Assembly: GCF_001625215.2 (NCBI RefSeq)
Contig: NC_030383.2
Location: forward strand, 45,318,380 to 45,382,379
Direction: 5' to 3'
Length of the DNA: 64,000 nt
Source: Daucus carota subsp. sativus
Taxonomy: Eukaryota; Streptophyta; Magnoliopsida; Apiales; Apiaceae
Shown piece after piece: positions 34,383-45,920 of this stretch (within the stretch, counting starts at the first letter, position 1; each line of letters starts with the position of its first letter). The position numbers and the translations under genes were made by a program. The notes under the pieces are model-generated. The model was not told where the DNA came from. It saw nothing but the letters and a program-made list of their open reading frames with translations, and did no database searches.

Positions 34383-37350
34383 ATGGCATTGTTACGCCCA
34401 ATAGCAACTGCTCTTCACTGTGCAAATAAACCAACTAGTCATCAAACAACAAAAGGTAAGATCGTAACTGTACTCAGCATCGATGGAGGGGGCATCAGAG
34501 GCATCATTCCTGGAACCATTCTCGCCTTTCTCGAATCCAAGCTTCAGGTTCTTTAATCTTTCTTATGCTTGCTATATTTATGCAGAATAGCAGTACATTG
34601 TAGCAGCGGTGGATGCTGTCCGGGCTCGGGGGCTTAGAGCAAGTCCAAGAGTGCCCTAAATTGGTGCTCTAAATCAAAATTTAAGGCATTTGAAACAAAT
34701 GAGTGCTTCAACAATGTCCTAGCAGTGCCCTAAATCACTAGTACATCCAAAAAGTGCCTCATTTTTAAGGCACTACTAGGCATGTCCTAAACCAAATTTC
34801 TCAATAAAATATTAGTTTCCCTCCATTCCACTACATCTCTCTCCTCTTACTTTTTCACTTCCCTCCAATGCTAATTCAAAAAAAATTATTAGTTTAATTA
34901 TAAGGCATAATTATAAGGCATGTTGTTGGAGTTCATACATCAATGATGTCCTAAATCACTAGGACACTATTTTTTATTATATTTATAAGGCACTTGCTAG
35001 GACATTGTTGGACTTGCTCTTAGAGCAAGTCCAAGAGTGCCCTATATTAATGTCCTAAATCAAAATATAAGGCATGTGAAGCAAATCAATGCTCCAACAA
35101 TGTCCTAGTGGTGCCTTAAAACACTAGGACATGTAACAATTGCCTTATTTTTGAGGCACCAATATGCATGCCCTATTCAATAAAAAAATAGTTTCCTACC
35201 ATTCCACTACATCTCTCTCTTCTCTCCTTTTCATTTCCCTCCAATAACAATTTAAATATATTAATATTTTAATAATAAGGCACAATAATGAGGCATGTTG
35301 TTGGAGTTGATATATGAAGATGATGTCCTAAATCACTAGGACACATTATTTTATTATATTTATAGGGCATTTGCTAGGACATTGTTGGACTTGCTCTTAA
35401 GCACTCATGCTCAAAAAGAAGAAAATATTAATAGTAAAATTAAAATATTACGGATATATAATTTTCTCTTTTAAAAAAAATTAGTAGTATGCGATAATAG
35501 ATCGATATGTATGATCTTGTATTTAACATGGATAATTATTAATGTTTGAGATTTTCTTACTAAAGTTTTATAGAATCCATGTTTCATCGGAGATCATTTC
35601 TGTTCTGCAGATAAAATATCTTATAAAACATGTTTCATAAATATTATTATTTTAATAAAATTTTATAAATCTCAAACATTTACATTACATATATATGTAT
35701 ATATGTTTTAAACATTTATGTTTTGGAAACTAACCGTGTTTTATATGATAATATATTTAATAATGTTCTATTTATAAAATGTATGAGATCTGCAAAATTT
35801 GAATAAAATATCAATATTTGTAAAATATTATTTGAAAATAATATGTTTTACAATATTTTAATATATCAAGCTATATTTTAGCTAAAGATTAGCTGAAGAA
35901 CACACGGACTCCAAACTCCAAAGACAACGATGAAACAAAACTTTTTTTTTACATGCATTATTATGTATAGGAACTGGACGGGCCAAATGCAAGGATAGCA
36001 GACTACTTTGATGTGATATCTGGCACAAGCACAGGTGGCCTGGTCACTGCAATGCTCGCAGCTCCTGATAAAGATAACAAGCCTCTCTTTGCTGCCAAAG
36101 ACATCAACAAATTTTATTTTGAACATGGACCCAAAATATTCCCACAGGACAGGTACATATTTAACACATTGCTTCTCATTACTGAAAAAAAAAATTATTA
36201 TATCTATGTATTATCAGAGGGAAAATAGAAGTAACCGAGCTGATCCTCAAGCCTTATTAATGTACTGAAGGAACTTATTTTGTGTTGTGCCTTATAGTGC
36301 CTCCGCGACTGGGCCAAAGTATGATGGAAAGTACCTGAGATCGATAATAAAGGATTTATTAGACACCAAGACCATGAACCAGACTCTTTCAGATGTGATC
36401 ATTCCGACTTTTGACATTAAACTGATTCAACCTATGGTGTTTTCTACAAGTGATGTATGCGGATTTCTTACCATACCAGTCATTTTTGAATTCTGATATA
36501 TGCTATTGCTTAGCTTATGATAAATTGATTAGGCACTGTTTAAAATTCAAGTTTTGATGCAGGCGAAAATAAAAACATCAAAGAATGCATTACTAGCAGA
36601 TGTTTGTGTGGCCACTTCTGCAGCTCCTACCTTTTTACCAGCACACTACTTTGAGACTAAACATGAAGATGGGAAGACACGGAGCTTCAATCTCATTGAC
36701 GGTGGAGTTGCTGCAAACAATCCCGTAATATTACTGTGCTTGAGTGCGATTTGGTTATAGTTGTAAAATATATCAAACTGATGCTAAACAAATTTTTCTT
36801 TGTTGGAACTATACTCCTGCAGACTCAGGTGGCTATAACCCATATTTTCAACCAAATTGTGAAAGGACACTTTGATACTGTGGATATCAAACCAATGGAC
36901 ACTACGAAAATTCTAGTTGTATCACTTGGAACCGGTACAGCTAAGTTTGAGGCGAAGTACAATGCCACCATGGTTGCTGAATGGAGTCCGATCAATTGGA
37001 TTTTTGATAAGGGAGCTACCCCTTTGATCGATGTTTACAGTGCTTCAAGCACTGACATGGTCGACATTCAAGTTTCATCAATGTTTCAAGCCCTTGGAGC
37101 TGAGAAAAATTATCTGCGTATTCAGGATGATAATCTTACAGGGACTACAACATCAGTTGATGGAGCAACCACAACAAATATGGAGGCGCTCGCTGACATA
37201 GGAAGTAAGCTGCTGGAGAAGTCAGTAGCCAGGGTGAATGTCGATACAGGGGCATTTGAGCCTGTGGTCGGAGAAGGTACTAATTCTGATGCTCTCACTC
37301 GCTTTGCCAAGTTGCTTTCTGATGAAAGGAAGATCCGCATAGCTAAATAG
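34383..37350 (+). CDS. Patatin-like lipid acyl hydrolase, copy 4
   Basis: Exons: 34383-34547, 35971-36152, 36298-36454, 36563-36724, 36823-37350; 1194 nt, 397 aa. Catalytic motifs [17 protein letters not shown] and DGGVAANNP are intact. Exon 1 is eight codons shorter than in the other copies: [13 protein letters not shown] replaces the long hydrophobic leader, and an in-frame TAA lies just upstream, so secretion is doubtful. Intron 1 is 1423 bp (about 100 bp in copies 1-3) because two tandem MITEs and another repeat have entered it. A TATA-like GAGTATAAAAC at about 34325 supports an own promoter. Separated by 7.6 kb from copy 3. Confidence 0.9.
34637..35019. mobile_element. PIF/Harbinger-type MITE in patatin intron, copy C
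   Basis: GAGCAAGTCCAAGAGTGCCC to GTTGGACTTGCTC, flanked by TTA at 34634-34636 and 35020-35022. Same family as the two copies at 28 kb. Confidence 0.88.
35023..35396. mobile_element. PIF/Harbinger-type MITE in patatin intron, copy D
   Basis: Begins directly after the TTA (35020-35022) that also closes copy C, and ends GTTGGACTTGCTC before TTA 35397-35399. The two share one TTA, so one inserted into the target duplication of the other. Confidence 0.88.
35570..35915. repeat. Dispersed AT-rich repeat shared with 48.2 kb
   Basis: Similar to 48205-48600: TAGAATCCATGTTT, GTTCTG(C)AGATAAAA, AAACATGTTTCATAAATATT, TTTTAATAAAAT...ACAAATCTCA. Probably a degenerate MITE; ends are not sharp here. Confidence 0.5.
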
Positions 37351-37979
37351 GTAAACAGGATGAAAGTTGTTACTCTCAGAGAAAATATCAGTTGGTTGGC
37401 TATTGTACTTTTCTCTTGTTTTTTTCCGGATAATGAGCACTCAATTAGGTAGCCAGTAATTTTCCTTCTTCACAATGTAGTGTTCTCTGTAACAGATAAA
37501 AATTGGTGCATCAAGCATCATACTTTTATTAAATGAGCAACAATTTTCGAGGGTATATTGTCACTTTAGTAAACATAGTTAAGAACAAGCTTAAAAAAGA
37601 TTCTTATCTTTCCAAATTAGAAGTGGATATATAGATCCAATCATTTAAGTTGAAATCAGCATATATAGTAGATATCCATGTTATTGGCGAAATAGGCACC
37701 AGTTGCTGCTGTGCACTCAGGACTAAGTCTGCTTAATACAATTAGCTGTAATTTTTGTGTCTTCTTGGGTCCGTGCCAGCCTTTTAACTTGAAAATCTCA
37801 GATAGAAGAACTTGAACAAATCTCCCTTGTTTATAACGTTGTCTTTTTTTATAATTCCAAACAAGTAGCACAATATGTATCACTTTGCAACAAACAGTCC
37901 TTTATATACAGTTACACCAGCAAAAGTTGTTATATAAACATGAAAAGAGCAAGCATTATTTAATAGTGATCCTAAAAAA
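37351..37979. other. Spacer before the WEB-like genes
   Basis: 3' flank of patatin copy 4 and promoter region of the next gene (TTTATATACAG near 37910, about 70 bp before the ATG). No other gene seen. Confidence 0.45.
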
Positions 37980-38759
37980 ATGAAAGAGCAAATGGAGTCC
38001 ATCAATCATCAGGGAATATCTCTTTATTCAGATAAAGCAACATATCTCAAAGAATTTAGTAGCGGCGTAGAATTGAGGGCCAAGATAGCAGAGTTAAACA
38101 AGATAAAGGAAGACCTGAAGCAAGCAAAAGAAGATGCCAGAGACTCATGGTCCAACTGCAGGCCTCTGATTCACGTGCTTGAAAAGCTAGAAACAGACAC
38201 TGAAATTGCAAAAAAAGGGTCAGCAATGTTTAGTAGTGTTGTCTCAGAACTTCAATCACAACTTGAGGCTATTAAAATGAGTATCAAGTCCATGAGAGAT
38301 GAGGAACTCAATGTCACAAAAATGATCAATGAGATAAATGATGTTTTAGAAGAAACACAGGAAGAGATGGAGGAAATCTTATCAGAAATTGATGAAAAAC
38401 GTTGTGAAAGGGAAGAACTGACACTAATGCTTAAGATTAGAAGGCAAACTCTTGACGTGTTGCAACTAACTCACAGAGCATTGAGACTAGAAGTGGAATG
38501 TTTTGGGGCATCAGCTGCAGAAGCACTTCAGCACATAGCTAAGTCAAAGAATGATAGTACCACAGTTCAGCTCACTCTAGAAGATTTTGATGCAATAACA
38601 AAGGCAGCTGAAGAAAATACTTTTCTTCAGGAATGGCGTGTTTCTGCATCCACAGAACAAAGATTTGCAACACAGAAAAGGCGAGACTTGTTTTTTAAAA
38701 GATTTGTTGAGCTTCATCGCCTAAAGTCATATCAAAGGAAAACAGATTTGGAGATATAA
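37980..38759 (+). CDS. WEB/PMI2-type coiled-coil protein, copy 1
   Basis: Single-exon frame of 259 aa from an ATG. Almost the whole chain is charged, heptad-rich coiled coil (AELNKIKEDLKQAKEDARDS, then long Glu/Lys/Leu stretches). The segments RPLIxxLEKL, RRQTLDVLQLTHRALRLEVE, SAAEALQHI and LTLEDFDAITKAAEE...EWRVSAS resemble plant WEB/PMI2 (DUF827) proteins, which act in chloroplast photorelocation and actin-linked movement in known members. It is shorter than its neighbour and lacks the basic C-terminal tail. The family call rests on motif style and is moderate. Confidence 0.65.
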   Translation: MKEQMESINHQGISLYSDKATYLKEFSSGVELRAKIAELNKIKEDLKQAKEDARDSWSNCRPLIHVLEKLETDTEIAKKGSAMFSSVVSELQSQLEAIKMSIKSMRDEELNVTKMINEINDVLEETQEEMEEILSEIDEKRCEREELTLMLKIRRQTLDVLQLTHRALRLEVECFGASAAEALQHIAKSKNDSTTVQLTLEDFDAITKAAEENTFLQEWRVSASTEQRFATQKRRDLFFKRFVELHRLKSYQRKTDLEI

Positions 38760-39413
38760 TAACAAGAGCTGAGATTTTTGTGCAAGAAGCAAATGAGGAT
38801 ACGGAAATGTTATGCTGATTCCAAGTTAGTACATGAGGAAAGTGTAAGTAGCCAACAACTGATGTATTTAGGGAATTTTTGTGCAGACAAGGAGAATATG
38901 ACGTGATGAATAAAAAAACCTAGTACAGAGACGAAAATGATCTCATAGAAGTTTTTCCAAATTTAACCAGAGGACTGACATTTTCAAGGAGAAGGTGACA
39001 GTGGTTTAAAAAACAGATTCTTAATAAAAATTGAAAGCTTCTGTATTACTTTGAAAGTTCAATTGTTACTGGATAGAGCTGTCTCATCCAGATATTGTAT
39101 CGGTGACTATGAGGTAACATATAAAATATTTGTGGCCAAACAACTGGAATCTGCTTGTTATGTTCCTCATCTTCTTATAAAATTAGTAGATAAGAGATGT
39201 TCACAAAGATGCCGTTAAGATCAAAGCCTCTTTTCATTTCAGCTATTGAATAAAACAATCACAACACGCCTCTATATTATAATAGAGAGATTTGGACTGC
39301 ATCGCCTAAACGCATCAGATAGTAGACAGCAAAACAAGGACAAGCTACGGCAATTTAGACATCAGCACAATCTGAACAAGATACTCAACACACTAACATT
39401 ATATAAATATCAA
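38760..39413 (+). pseudogene. Spacer with relic of WEB-like C-terminus
   Basis: Most of the stretch is non-coding, but 39279-39360 reads ERFGLHRLNASDSRQQNK in frame with the next gene and parallels KRFVELHRLKSYQRK at the end of copy 1. This looks like a leftover of the duplication rather than the start of copy 2, since no ATG precedes it in frame (only TTG at 39246). Confidence 0.4.
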
Positions 39414-40412
39414 ATGGGGCATTTGAACAAAACAATGGACGATTATCAATATAGAGCTGGAGAATCACTTGATCCTTGCACTAATGTCTTGGAAATCAAG
39501 ATGGCAGAATTACTTGCAACGAAGAATGAGCTGAAGCAAGCTAAAGATGATGCAACACAGTCATGGTTGGACTCTAGGCCACTCATTGACAAGCTTGAAG
39601 AGCTCCATACAGAACTCTCAGACAGGAAGAGCCAAGCCACCAAGGTTAAAAATGACATATCAGGGCTTAAATCTCAGCTCCAGAATACAATTATTAGCAT
39701 CCGCACAAAAAGGGAGGACGAAGTCAAGCTCACAGAACTGATCAACCAAATAAGCCAGTCACTGGATCACCAACGTGAGGAAATGGAAAAAATAAAGTCC
39801 GAGACAGATGAAGAAGACAGGGAAAGATTTAGGCTTAAGCAGGTACTTCTTCTGAAGAAACAGACTCTTCAAGCATTGGAACTTACCCTTAGAGCAGCAC
39901 AGACCGAGTCAGAAGCTTTTAGTGCTTCATCTGCCAATGCAATTCAGCATATCAGTCGGTCACATGCAGACAATAGCGTAATCAATCTTACTCAGGCAGA
40001 ATACGAGGCACTGAGAAAAGAAGCACATGAGCAGACCTCAATGGCAGACTGGCGAGTTTCTGTGGCCATGGAAGAAAGAATGTTAGCTGAGAAAAGTCGA
40101 AAACTTACTCAAAAACGGTTTAAAGCGCAAAAAAGGGACATCATGTTAACCAAAACACATGAGAACACAAATGTCAATGAAATTGTTGCACAAGAGCCAA
40201 ATGATTCAAAAGTGAAGGTTGGAAGCCAAGTCAAAAGTAGACCGAACAACTTTCCTCTAGCCCGAGCCAAATTAATGGCAAAGAATCAAAAGAATTCAAA
40301 ACAATTTGACAGATCAACAGGTAGTCACAAACGAACAGTGAGGAGAAAGAAACCATCTTTGTTTGCCCGTATAAGAGATTTTCTTGTACGCAAAATAACT
40401 TTATGGTTTTAA
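39414..40412 (+). CDS. WEB/PMI2-type coiled-coil protein, copy 2
   Basis: 332 aa from the first in-frame ATG (MGHLNKTMDDYQYRAGESLD). The central 230 residues are coiled coil and align with copy 1: AELLATKNELKQAKDDA, RPLIDKLEEL, KQTLQALELTLRAAQTE, SSANAIQHI, LTQAEYEALRKEAHEQ, DWRVSVAMEERMLAEKS. The last motif is typical of WEB/PMI2 proteins. Unlike copy 1 it ends in a basic, aromatic tail (KKPSLFARIRDFLVRKITLW) that could bind membrane. Tandem duplicate 650 bp downstream of copy 1. Confidence 0.7.
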   Translation: MGHLNKTMDDYQYRAGESLDPCTNVLEIKMAELLATKNELKQAKDDATQSWLDSRPLIDKLEELHTELSDRKSQATKVKNDISGLKSQLQNTIISIRTKREDEVKLTELINQISQSLDHQREEMEKIKSETDEEDRERFRLKQVLLLKKQTLQALELTLRAAQTESEAFSASSANAIQHISRSHADNSVINLTQAEYEALRKEAHEQTSMADWRVSVAMEERMLAEKSRKLTQKRFKAQKRDIMLTKTHENTNVNEIVAQEPNDSKVKVGSQVKSRPNNFPLARAKLMAKNQKNSKQFDRSTGSHKRTVRRKKPSLFARIRDFLVRKITLWF

Positions 40413-42547
40413 TGGTTTCAGATGTATCAAAGAAGTAGCAATTTATTTTTTTTCCTGCAATAAAAGGCTACAAATCTCCGCTTAAATAATGCTCATAGTA
40501 GGAAAATGCTTTGAGTCAGTATTGCACAAGCTTCTACTTACCCTTGTAATTTTTCACACATAATCTTTAAATCAGTTTGCATTCAGTTTTATTTACTTGT
40601 ACTAGTATTATGCTCTGCGAAAATTCCTAATGCCTTGACACTGAAACTTTGTTTGTGAAATGCTGATGGCTTTTTCATGGTATGGAGGGATGTTACTATA
40701 TTTCACCCGAAGCATGAGATAAGAAACTTTTTTTCAAGAAATGATAAAACATCTTAATATTATTAAAATTTCAGATCGATCAACTCAGCAGCAGGAAGCG
40801 AAGCAACAAATCAAGCATTCGAACAACTAAAATCAGAACAAAATATGTGGCAAAAAAGAAGAAGATCAGAACAAAATCATCTCTCAAGGAAGTAACATCA
40901 ATAAAAAAAAAAAGTTGAGCGGTTAAACAAACACACCTCATATAGATTAGGTGCAAGTAGGTTAAGTAAGCTGAAACTAAAATAAAATAAAATATATCCG
41001 TGATATTCAAATCTGTAATGGGTGATCAGGATCATGACAGGATCACCCAATCAAACAAAATATATTTCGTGGAATGAAGATGAAAAGGAAAGCAACTGTG
41101 AGTGTTCTGTTAGTAAAAGAATGTGTTTCAATTTGATAGTTATAATTACCGAATTTTAAAACGATTTTTCAATGGTGTGTTCGGGCTTACATGGTAAGCA
41201 CTCAAATTTATAAGTTTGGGTGATTTTCGTTGGCTCCCACTTTGATAGACTCCTTGTAGATTCAACAACCAAACCAATCAAAATCAACTAAACTTATAGA
41301 ATTTGATGTTTAACATGTGTGATGGCACATACCGGACAAACTCTATTTAAAATGATTCTTATAGTTTAAATTTTGAAAATCGTGTGAGGCGCAAAATTTG
41401 GTGATAATTATTTGTATTGAATTTTAGGGTAATGATTATAGTTTGAACTTGTAATTTAGTGGCCAAAAGTATCAATGTATTTTAATAAAGTAGTTGAACT
41501 TTTAAATTTTCAAGTGACTATCATAGTTTATACTACCTCTGTCCCACTCTATATGACTTTTTCACTGTTTACACATACTTTAATGTGTTTGATAGATGAA
41601 TTTTTATATAACATTTTTTTATAATTTTTATTTTGTATAAAAGTTTATGGTTTAAATTTTAATAAAAAAAAATATGAAAAAATATTATGTGCAAGTACTT
41701 CTTTTACCTACCTAAAAAGTGTGAAAAAGTGATAAGATCATATAAAATGGGACGATGGGATAGATATTTTTTGATGATACACAATTGTAATTCAATCATA
41801 TAAAATATTATCAAGTTCATATTCAAATTTATCCTCACAGAATATAATTTCTCTAATAAAATTATATTTTATGTCATGACTATGTCATGTAGTGTATAAT
41901 CGTGCACTTTCGTGTTTTGTATACTTAACTTATACCCGTTCTGTTTAGAATCCTGTGGATCTAATCTCAAACTCATATCAATCTCAAACTCATATCACTT
42001 CAAAAGTGTTGTGTACTTTTCGTAGTAATTTCATTTACATTTAATATAGATATATTAATAAAGTAAATTTTAAAAATATATTTTTTGTTAATTATTTATA
42101 TGTATTATGCATGAATTTGTCAATTTATATTATATGTATACGCACATTTTTTCACCAAAAAATATACCAACTTATTTGTTATACTTGTATATAAGAACTC
42201 ATATCCAAAACTAAATTCACGTGCACGTTTCGTTATCGTATGCTTTCGTGTTCGTCTGCCAATGAAACTCAAACAGTGACTTTTCACCTCGTGTGTCAAA
42301 TTATAAGATCTAGCCTCGTTATGTTACAAAATTGAAAGTTGGATTAAAAGAAATCAACCGTCAAAACTAATGTAACTGAAAACTTTTTAGAACATCTATC
42401 AGCTCAAATATAACAAAATGTCACTAACAAAATAATGGAAATTTGATATTTGATCCACTAGATCGGAGATGGCTATTAAAATTCACGAGATAAAAAGTAA
42501 CAAAACGCAATAGCAAACAAAACTGAGTTATACATGAAGAGACAGAA
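40413..42547. other. Intergenic, AT-rich, one MITE
   Basis: Holds the 3' flank of the WEB-like gene and a degenerate Stowaway. No supportable gene. Confidence 0.45.
41533..41760. mobile_element. Degenerate Stowaway-type MITE
   Basis: CTACCTCTGTCCCACTCTAT at the left and ATAAAATGGGACGATGGGA at the right form imperfect inverted ends with TA flanks. Confidence 0.65.
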
Positions 42548-42882
42548 TTAAGTGTGTCTAAAAGCCTGATACAAGATGAATCTAGAAGCACCATAAACTG
42601 AAGCAGGCCAACCAGCAACCAGATAAGCAAGAACAACTGCACGAAACATAAAAATCATTTTAAGAAAGAAAACATCAAATAAATATATGGCACACATATA
42701 GACTACTACTTACCAGTCATATATGAGTTTATATTTTCCGGGAGAATCCGATTTGCTGCCAGTGTTGTCCGCGGACTGCTTATTGGCTGCTTTCATCCCA
42801 CCGGCTCTGTATGTTTATATAAAGCTTCGTATAACTCATTTTCCCTCTTTATATGCCAACCAAAGATACATGAGTTGCCCAT
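42548..42882 (-). pseudogene. Possible small membrane-protein gene with an in-frame stop
   Basis: Two minus-strand exons, 42882-42714 and 42636-42548, join in phase (donor GTAAGT, acceptor TTTCGTGCAG). Read through, they give an 85-residue frame starting MGNSCIFGWHIKRENELYEA and ending in a membrane-like segment (TVVLAYLVAGWPASVYGASR, then FILYQAFRHT and stop). One TGA interrupts codon 30. The intact exon phase and protein-like composition on both sides of the TGA suggest a real gene, now broken or spliced differently. I do not recognise the family. Confidence 0.3.
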
Positions 42883-43624
42883 TCTATTGTTAGCCGCCGA
42901 AGGGGGTCCTCTCACACTAAAGCACGAATTATAAAAATCAATATAAAAACGTTACTGGAGTGAAAATTGTATTTATATATACTGTATATATCAATCATCA
43001 TGTTCATGACACTATGACACTAAGGCTTGAAAGGTTTTTGCTTATTCTTTTAATCATACTTTCAATAAGCATAAATTGAATTCTAAATCTAACATTCCTC
43101 TCATTACCCTTAAAAAGAAATCAAGAATCATAGCCCTTTATCATATGATCTAGCTACCAGATCACCTGATCTCTTAATTGTACTTCTCATGAGTTCTATA
43201 ATTTTAAGACGGCCAACTCCAAGGACAAACTCTATATTGACCACAATACTCTGTCCCTTTCTGGACAAGATTGCGTGCAAATTATACCAGTAGCATCATA
43301 TCCAGAAGCCAGAGAAGTTCATATTACTATAGTAGTCAACAACCTTTACATAAACTTTATCAATACTATGAAAAAGCGACATAACAGCATAACCTAACCC
43401 TAAAAGCCGCTACTTCCCCCATCCCTCTTTTAAATAAAACTCAAGCCAAAATTGTTGTGAACTTCAGGCATACAATGAATTAACACATTGGTTGTCTGCT
43501 AACTTACTCCAACATCCCATCTGTTTCAATATAACATCACAAGTAGACATACAGAATGATGACCATGATCGCAAATAAGAAACAAGGAGAGAAAGGAGGA
43601 AAAGGAACAAGAAAATAGGAAATA
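42883..43624. other. Intergenic spacer
   Basis: No gene recognised. Confidence 0.4.
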
Positions 43625-43888
43625 CTCTCTCCGTCTCAATATATCATGTCCCTTTTGACGTTTAACTAGTCAAATTGACTACCCTTTGACTAAAATTTAT
43701 ATATATTATATAATTTAAAAGAAAATTATTAAAAATATCATCAAAAAGTAAATCTAGTCTATTTTAATATGTAACTTTCTATTATCTAAAATAATAAATA
43801 CAGTACATATTTTTTAATAGTTGGTCAAAAAATAGTCAATTTGACATCTCGAAAAACAAAATGGACATGTAAATTGAGACGGAGGGAC
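43625..43888. mobile_element. Stowaway-type MITE
   Basis: CTCTCTCCGTCTCAATATAT at the left, AATTGAGACGGAGGGAC at the right, TA on both sides. 264 bp. Confidence 0.85.
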
Positions 43889-44099
43889 TAGGGAGTAAGG
43901 AACAAGAAGAAAGAGGGGAATAAAAAACATCTCGTACGTTCTCTTGTCAAACTAAAATCTTAGATTATGCCACAACATATTCAAAAATTCCAGAAGAACA
44001 AATGAACATATTATTACATAAGTGGACATACAAACATTCTTACATAACCTACTAAAATAAATTAGCATCTTGCTAATATAGGAATTTAATTGCAATAGG

Positions 44100-45721
44100 T
44101 TACACTTCCTCCGTTGCAGTTTGATAGAATTCTGATAGTGGTTCCATGACTTTGCACACAGGCATGGCCTCATTTTTGCTTAGAAGCTTTAGTGATGGAT
44201 GAACCTTAGCATCATGCATGGACACAGAATCTCCAATATCAAGACTGCTTACGTCCACTTCAATTTTAGAAGGAATGTGCTCAGAAGGGCATAGATATTT
44301 TAGACTATGTCGTATCTTGTTTAAACTACCTCCTGTTTCACACAGAACAGCAGTAATTAGTCTAGATGATGGGTGTAAGTAATAGTTATCAACGGTGTGA
44401 AAATAAAAATGAGGGGCATTGGTCTCTCTAATTTTTTTTCTTGGCTAAATTATATCACCACAAAAAATCTCATAAGCAAAACATATATAAATAAGAACAA
44501 GCAAATTTTAGATAGCTTAAACAGAAGATATAATGCAGAACAATTTCCCCTATATGTTCCAAGTCTATGTTGATACAACACCATCATCGGTAAAGAGAAG
44601 CAAAAAGCTTTTTGTGTGAAAAGACACAAACCCAGAAATGACAAGTTCAATATGCAAAAACATTACAAAAACATTGGCCAAATGTCTCTTAAACTAATAC
44701 CTAAGTAAAAACTATATTGACGGCATTAAGGATTCTGCAATACTGATTTTTTTTTTTTTTACCGCATAACCTGGCTTTACGCTTAAGTGCAATTTTCACG
44801 ACTGTGACAAGTCCTATCAGTATATACTACTTATAATTTCCTTTGTCCTTCTAAATAAGGTGTCAAACAAAAACCTGATCTTATAATCAGATTGAGAAAC
44901 AATTACCCTCTTAAGCAGCCATGATATATGCCTCCACAACAGACGACCAAGTACTTTGAAATGTTGATAAAATAACAACCAACAAGTGATACAAGTATGA
45001 TCATATAAGACTAACAATTAATCGATCCTCATATATTGATAAAAAAACTTATCAAGCTTAAATGCTATCCGATTACGAATACTTCACCTTCATAGATAAC
45101 AAGGCACAAAATTCAATTAAGAAATGTCAAGAAAACACAGGAAGAAGCAAAAGGCCCAACCTTTTTCGACCCCGATACAAGAGTCTTCGCCGTTAAAGAC
45201 AATAGGCACATCGACCTTCAATTTCGAACCTTCGTCTAACCAAACAAAAACCAAATTGAGAACCTTTCCAGTTTCAGCATCCCTGTGAACCTAATTAAAC
45301 AATCAAAAACAACAAAATTAAAACCCAAAATACAAACACACAGACATTTACAGTCATTGAACAAATGGGTTACCTTGATAGGAAGCACATTTCCGGATTC
45401 AAGTACAGTAGAAGAACCCGACCCGGCCCGAATCTGAAGCGAAAAAGTAGTGGAGCAAAAGAAAGGGAGCTGTACAGTATCGATCACCGATTGAATCTGA
45501 TCTTTCTCAGTAGTAATCAAGTGCTTTCTCGAAAGTGCATTGCCAACGGCGTCGTCTAAGGCTAAAACGACAGCTGGGATTCGACCTTGAGCTCTCTCTT
45601 TAACAGCTAATCTTTTTCCAGTGAATTCTCGTGGGATGGCTTCGATAGTATGGTAGGATCTTGATGTGTGTGCGACTCGTTTTAGAGCATCGCCGGCGGC
45701 GCGGCGCCACAGTGAGATCAT
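44100..45721 (-). CDS. Ribosomal protein bL25, mitochondrial type
   Basis: A 5S-rRNA-binding protein of the large ribosomal subunit (L25/TL5/CTC family). Exons in minus order: 45721-45374, 45290-45161, 44332-44100; 711 nt, 236 aa, phases matching. The N-terminus MISLWRRAAGDALKRVAHTS is Arg-rich with no early acid residues, as in mitochondrial presequences. The L25 N-domain follows (AIPREFTGKRLAVKERAQGR, IPAVVL). Exon 2 gives VHRDAETGKVLNLVFVW, and exon 3 the TL5/CTC C-domain (GGSLNKIRHSLKYLCPSEHI, then IEVDVSSLDIGDSV). The length matches plant organellar L25 with C-domain. Divergently placed from nothing nearby; the start is followed downstream (plus direction) by repeats. Confidence 0.9.
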
Positions 45722-45920
45722 TTTCCGGCGAGGGGAAATTAGGGTTTTGTGGGGTTGATTAAAGGGTTTAAGGAACGGAGCTATTGGGCTGTTAAGTTGG
45801 TTATTGATTGATGGGATACAATAGGCGTAAATGGGTTAATGATATGCTGGTCTTAAGTCAAAAGCCCAAGATCTTGGTTTTCATGTTTCGGCTTCTCAAC
45901 GTCCAAATGAACTACTAGAT
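45722..45920. other. Promoter side of bL25 gene
   Basis: Short 5' flank of the minus-strand gene, ending in the first copy of the LINE target duplication (45907-45920). Confidence 0.45.
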
